A DNA stretch of 64,000 bases, taken from assembly GCA_029962745.1 (NCBI GenBank), contig CM057151.1, positions 9,487,142 through 9,551,141 of the forward strand, read 5' to 3'. Both the position numbers and the translations under genes were made by a program. The notes under the pieces are model-generated. The model searched no databases. It was not told the DNA's origin and saw nothing but the letters and a program-made list of their open reading frames with translations. This document shows, in pieces, positions 59,170-64,000 of this stretch (position 1 is its first letter; every line of letters begins with the position of its first letter). This stretch comes from Echinometra lucunter (taxonomy: Eukaryota; Echinodermata; Echinoidea; Camarodonta; Echinometridae).

Positions 59170-59409
59170 GCTCGAATTCTTTCTTTGTTTCTTTGTACCC
59201 CCTGTCTCCTTTTTTTTTCTCTTCTCGTGAAATGTTGATAGTTGTGACTATGCAACATTAATGATGTATACGACATACATGTACAATAACAGTTTAACCT
59301 TTTTCTTCTTGACAAAAAATGTAAAGAGATTGATATCCTTTGATTTCTATTCAGTTCAAAGCATTTATTAATTCAAGATTAAAATGTTTCATTGCGCTGG
59401 TTTAACAAC

Positions 59410-59800
59410 AATAACAAAAATGATAGATGTTATAAAAGATAAAAATTATAAAAAATAATGATAACTATTATTCTAATGATGATTATGATGAAAATATTAA
59501 AAACAATGATTTTAAGGATTATGATTATTATGTTGATAATAATGATAATAATAATAAGAATCATGATTAAAGGGATTATGATGATGATGGTAATAATAAT
59601 GATGATATGATAGTAATAATAAGAATAATGATAGTTATGATAATGAAAATGATGTAAAAATAGTAATAATACCATTATGATGATAAAGATGATAATTATA
59701 AGAATGATAATGATAATATTGATAATAACAATAATAATAATAATAGTAATAAGGATGATGATAACAATAATGAATATAAAAATGGTAAAAATAATGATTA
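59410..59800. repeat. (AAT/GAT)n-rich microsatellite region
   Basis: About 390 bp of AAT, GAT and AAG triplets. The Ile-rich frame on the minus strand is an artefact. Confidence 0.9.
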
Positions 59801-60078
59801 CTTACAATGATAACACCTGTTTCTTATAAAGGGAAAATACTTTTGAAAAACGAACCCAAGACAATGTCTAAAGCCTCAATTCGTTTACACTTTATCAGTT
59901 ATTCATAACTCACAAATTTGGATTTGCAATACTTCAAGCATACGACAATGTTTGTGTAATATCCATTTTCAACAACCACCTTTTACATTTTCTTCTTCGT
60001 ACTTGTCATTAATGATCCATTGCAATACACTGTCTAGTCATTACACACATTTTTTCACATAGCATTCTAGAACCCTTA

Positions 60079-60200
60079 AGGCCCACCGCACCCTATACGA
60101 TCGGTCTGCGATCCGATTTTGGGGAAAAGTGTTATAACATTTGATATGAACATTCAAACATGTAAAATCTTAATGATCAAAGTGATCAAAATGATAAAAA
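60079..60200. mobile_element. partial relative of the CGATCCG-terminus MITE
   Basis: CTATACGATCGGTCTGCGAT + CCGATTTTGGGG, then ATTTGATATGAACATTCAAA, matches the inverted right end of the 22.34-22.70 kb element over about 80 bp. The opposite end is not found nearby. Confidence 0.55.
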
Positions 60201-60278
60201 AAGGTCATCTTTTTTCCCCTTCTATATATATGGTTCGTTTTCACTCCATAATTCTCTTTGCCATGCAAGAATGTAAAT

Positions 60279-60294
60279 GGGGGGGGGGGGGGGG
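60279..60294. repeat. G homopolymer
   Basis: Sixteen consecutive G, one of about ten G/C runs of 10 or more in this window. Confidence 0.95.
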
Positions 60295-61239
60295 AGGAGG
60301 GGAAAATGTCCCCACTTCCCTTCCGGATTTCCGCCCATGCTTCCGAGGGAGAATGACATGCGCCATGTAATTATGTGTCTGCGTCAGGAAAAAATACATG
60401 CTCACCGTGTTGACTTATACATGTTACAGATAAAGTGTTAGTAAATTGAAAAAAAAAATGGAATAAAGGAAGAAGAATGTATTCGAAAGAGAGAATATCA
60501 GTAGGCAATTGTCATCCCATCTATTCATTTTTACCATAAAAAGTAAGAGATTGAAGATTCACAAGTAGGCTCTCTAGTCTCTACGTTTCCTTGGCATGGA
60601 GAATGCACATTAGAATTGTTTAATTTCGGTTGGAATGTTCCAAAGATTCCCTTGTAGACTGCCTTTTAGACAAATGACACAAACCTACCCGTTTAACGAC
60701 GTATTGGAAAACTTCGAGGTATCTCTACTGGCAGATTTTGCCCGTCCTTTCCGTTTAAAAAAAAATGCTAGACGCCCCTCAGTAGCGTATCAAACATAAT
60801 GTTCACTCACCATTGACAGAATGAGTGTTTAATGGAGAAAAACTTTCAAGGTAGACACTTAAGAAAAAAAAAAGGCATAGATGAAAATAGATTAATGGTC
60901 AGTATTAAACAGTATGTTTACATCTACGGTAGATTAATTAAACAACCAGTTTGTCTCTCTTATTTGTAAAACACTGAAATAAGAAAATACATCCTATCTT
61001 TGAAGTGTCTTATTGTGTCTTGAACACAAAGCTTGCATTCTACTATTCGTGGGTGGAACATGATGTTCTTAATTTGTTTGCATGTTTTGTTATGTTATTT
61101 GTGCCAGTGATGAATACTGATGTGGGGAGTAGGCTTCTGTTACTCCCTCACGTCCACTTTATCACTGGACATTTGAATGCTTTGTTTCCCATTTTTTACT
61201 GCTTTATTCACAATAGAATGTTTTCGAATTTTTTGAAGC

Positions 61240-61660
61240 CAGTCGCACGCTACGATTTGGATACGATCCAATGGCGGGAAGACTTAGAAAAAACAAACAA
61301 ACAAACAAACATGAAATAACATTTAAAAATGCAAAATCTTATATAGAATTAGATTCTAGATAGTCAAATAAATGATGAAATGGTATTTTGGAATTTTCAG
61401 GGACATTAAGTCTTTTCCATGAGAGAAAACCAAATTGGCACAATAATCGTAGTAACATCGGACTAGCAGTGCGATTGTCTACGATTTGAAGCCGATTTTG
61501 CCGTTGCCATGACAAGAAGGATTATACATTGGACATGTTTTTGTTCATATTTCATATTATTGTTCAGAAACATAATCAGGGTGAACAAAATTATGTGGTT
61601 AAGCTGTCATATTAATGAAATTGCGACTTTTTCTCAATCGGATCTTTATCGGTGGGCTAA
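61240..61660. mobile_element. diverged relative of the CGATCCG-terminus MITE
   Basis: AGTCGCACGCTACGATTTGG at one end and TCAATCGGATCTTTATCGGTGG at the other. The interior GTCTACGATTTGAAGCCGAT parallels, in reverse, AATCGGCTTCAAATCTTAGC of the 22.3-kb copy. Confidence 0.4.
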
Positions 61661-61733
61661 AGAGAATTAACAGCCTGCGTGACCAGCATGATAACTTTGA
61701 CTAAAGCTTGATTTGCACGTGGGGTTCATGTGG

Positions 61734-62339
61734 AATATGATGAATAAAAGGTAAGTTTCGTAAGAAGAGAAGGACGGTTTCTCAAATTCTGTTCTCATCA
61801 AGTATTCTGTAATGTAACGATGATCGGTATGTTAATGAAGAGAGATAACAGCTTTTCTTTTATATTGGTGCAAATGGTGAACAATGTAAATTATATAACA
61901 CATTCTATAGAGTATCAAGGCGTTTCACTTGGCGGTTGCAGATCACTTGACCTGTACTATAATTTACAATTCACGGCTGGAGAAACGTCCATAAATGGCA
62001 AATCAAATGCCTAGATTCTTAATATGTGTTGTAATATGAATATGATGAATAAAAGGTAAGTTTCGTAAGAAGAGAAGGACGGTTTCTCAGATTCTGTTCT
62101 CATCAAGTATTCTGTAATGTAACGATGATCGGTATGTTAATGAAGAGAGATAACAGCTTTTCTTTTATATTGGTGCAAGTGGTGAACAATGTAAATTATA
62201 TAACACATTCTATAGAGTATCAAGGCGTTTCACTTGGCGGTTGCAGATCACTTGACCTGTACTATAATTTACAATTCACGGCTGGAGAAACGCCCATAAA
62301 TGGCAAATCAAATGCCTAGATTCTTAATATGTGTTGTAA
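61734..62339 (+). repeat. 305-bp tandem duplication, two near-identical copies
   Basis: Copies start near 61734 and 62039 and differ at only about three or four visible positions (for example CAAATGG/CAAGTGG, ACGTCC/ACGCCC). The unit includes GTAAGTTTCGTAAGAAGAGA and a 64-codon open frame present in both. It is either a very recent duplication or an assembly/haplotype artefact. Confidence 0.92.
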
Positions 62340-62985
62340 AATATACAAAATGTGGATGTTAAATATTTCAAGGGAAGAGAGTTGCACCTGTTCTAATTGT
62401 TTAGCAGTGCACTTGAAATTTCATGATAAGAATGGAGTGTCCCTCAACAGAACCGTAATGGTGACTTATTGTAGGTCATGTTATCGGGCAATCTGCAGGC
62501 TATATTGTTTCTATGTGTTTTGTACTGTACAAAATTAGGGATAGCATAACTATTTCATGAGATGAAAACCGCAGCTGTTTTAATTGCATATAGTATAGTA
62601 AACGTGTAATCTCATGATAAGAATGAAGTAAAAATTCATAGCATATTAATGTAATAACATTATGGTATAAACAGTAACAATGATTATAATGATGATGATG
62701 ATAATAATGATAATAATAATGATAATAATTATGATAATGATAATGATAATAGAATCAGTTATAAAAATTATAACAATAATGATGCTATCACCACTTCTAC
62801 TTCTACTATTATTTAACGTTCGAAGTTTGAAAGTTCAAAGTCCAAAGTTCATTATCACCTCACTTTAAAGATGTATTTAACAAATATACATTTGACATCA
62901 TACAAATAAATGAGACTGAAAATATAAGATCACCAAAAAAATTGAAGTGAATGATGAAAATAGATCATAATAAAAGATAACGATG
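62340..62985. other. intergenic, AT-rich with GAT/AAT-rich stretch
   Basis: Triplet-rich DNA at 62680-62750. No supportable gene or other element. Confidence 0.6.
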
Positions 62986-62989
62986 ATAA

Positions 62990-63009
62990 TAACAACAATA
63001 ATAATTACG

Positions 63010-63097
<88 letters not shown>

Positions 63098-63112
63098 TAA
63101 TAATAATAATGA
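62990..63112. repeat. (AAT)n microsatellite
   Basis: More than 30 nearly uninterrupted AAT units. The poly-Ile/poly-Tyr frames across it are not genes. Confidence 0.97.
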
Positions 63113-63750
63113 ATAATTGTAATAATAAGAGCAATAACAACGATAATGATAAAGCAACAATACCTTTGTAGCATATGCATACTAAAACTCTATTAGTTTT
63201 TTGTATGATACAATTTTTTTTTATCTTTATCCTGACGAAGACGCCAGGGAGCGTCAAAAAAAATTTAGGAAATAAATTGAACTTACTGGCTAAAATGCAT
63301 TAGTTCTGTCTACATAAATGCAATTATATACATAAGTATATACTAAAAAAATTATTTTATTGAACTAATTCCCAACATGCCGAATGCAATTTTGTCATGG
63401 ATCTCATATACCCCTACAAAAATCATCATAGTCAAAGAGTTGTAAAGTAGCAGAGACGCAGAGTAAAGTAAGGATTGCCTAGATATAGTACATGAATAGA
63501 TTTCTGTGCGAAGTTAATATTCAGACGGTGGTTTAAAAGTCGAACACAGCCACACCACGTGGGATCTTGTTTAGAAATTTTACATCTGCAGTCATTAAAC
63601 TTTCATCGTTTTTCCTGTAAGCCGAGTCATCGGTATTGCTTTCTACTCTGACTATCAGTATCACTTTCATTTATTTTTATTTCCGATTGGAAAACGGGAG
63701 TATGCAAATGCTTATCTCTGTTTCCCAAACATTCTGAAGTGAATATATAT

Positions 63751-63756
63751 ATTCAC

Positions 63757-63790
<34 letters not shown>

Positions 63791-63800
63791 CAGTGAACGT
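63751..63800. repeat. TA-rich palindrome with CACTGC ends
   Basis: TTCACTGCATATATA and its complement TATATATGTGCAGTGAA flank a (TA)n loop. The rest of 63113-64000 shows nothing identifiable apart from a CAAA run at the very end. Confidence 0.8.
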
Positions 63801-64000
63801 ATGTTTATTCCAGTACAGCAGTTCGTATATGTAACAGTTCTTTTCACCCGGACCCCATGGAAGAACAGTTGTATTTTGTTAATACGACTGAAATGGGCTA
63901 TCCGCCGTTTATATCCAGTATGTATATATTTGTATGTTATGTTGCTTTGAACGGAAATACAAACAAACAAACAATACAGCACTCAATCCGAGTACATATA

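Noticed and set aside
61820..62319. Two paralogous 64-codon genes
   Set aside because: Identical by recent tandem duplication; no start context, domain or splice support, and the repeat unit extends well beyond the frame.

Overview
This is a eukaryotic, animal genome window of about 64 kb. It is AT-rich, and its genes are split into short exons with long introns. It is dense in microsatellites, G/C homopolymers, tRNA-headed SINE-like elements and small inverted-repeat (MITE-like) elements. A DCC/neogenin-type receptor tail and this repeat style suggest a marine invertebrate deuterostome, most likely an echinoderm. That placement is inference, not something I could test. One scaffold gap of exactly 500 N lies at 57035-57534.

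Region 1 (1-14250, + strand): the 3' part of a DCC/neogenin-family receptor gene. Seven exons, built here from splice sites and phase continuity, encode about 407 residues of cytoplasmic tail. The tail ends in a clear P3 motif (LEGLMKDLN) and also carries a P2-like SFTVPAPPP segment. Upstream of these is a long Ser/Gly-rich and helical insertion that I do not recognise from vertebrate neogenin. A 3' UTR of about 3.7 kb follows.

Region 2 (58964-14430, - strand): a second gene, convergent with the first, that no single open reading frame reveals. Six small exons spread over 44 kb join in phase into a 123-residue secreted protein. It has a signal peptide, a short spacer, a 9-residue cysteine loop (CPPRLSLLC), a Gly-Lys-Arg amidation/cleavage signal and a helical acidic C-terminal part. 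The architecture is that of a neuropeptide or peptide-hormone precursor. I do not recognise the family, and I regard this gene as the main find in the window.

Region 3: the introns of the second gene hold nearly all the mobile DNA. This includes a 127-bp-arm inverted repeat with hammerhead-like core motifs, a 69-bp TIR MITE and two copies of a GGTGCAAA-rich foldback element. There are also nested palindromes at 29.5-30 kb, five tRNA-headed SINE-like units, and a pair of MITEs inserted into a roughly 175-bp tandem array. A 700-bp polypurine tract and a probably false assembly gap with duplicated flanks complete the list.

Region 4 (59-64 kb): upstream of the peptide gene. It contains a CRE palindrome, trinucleotide microsatellites, relatives of a CGATCCGACTGCGATCCG element and a near-identical 305-bp tandem duplication. 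No other coding gene could be supported.
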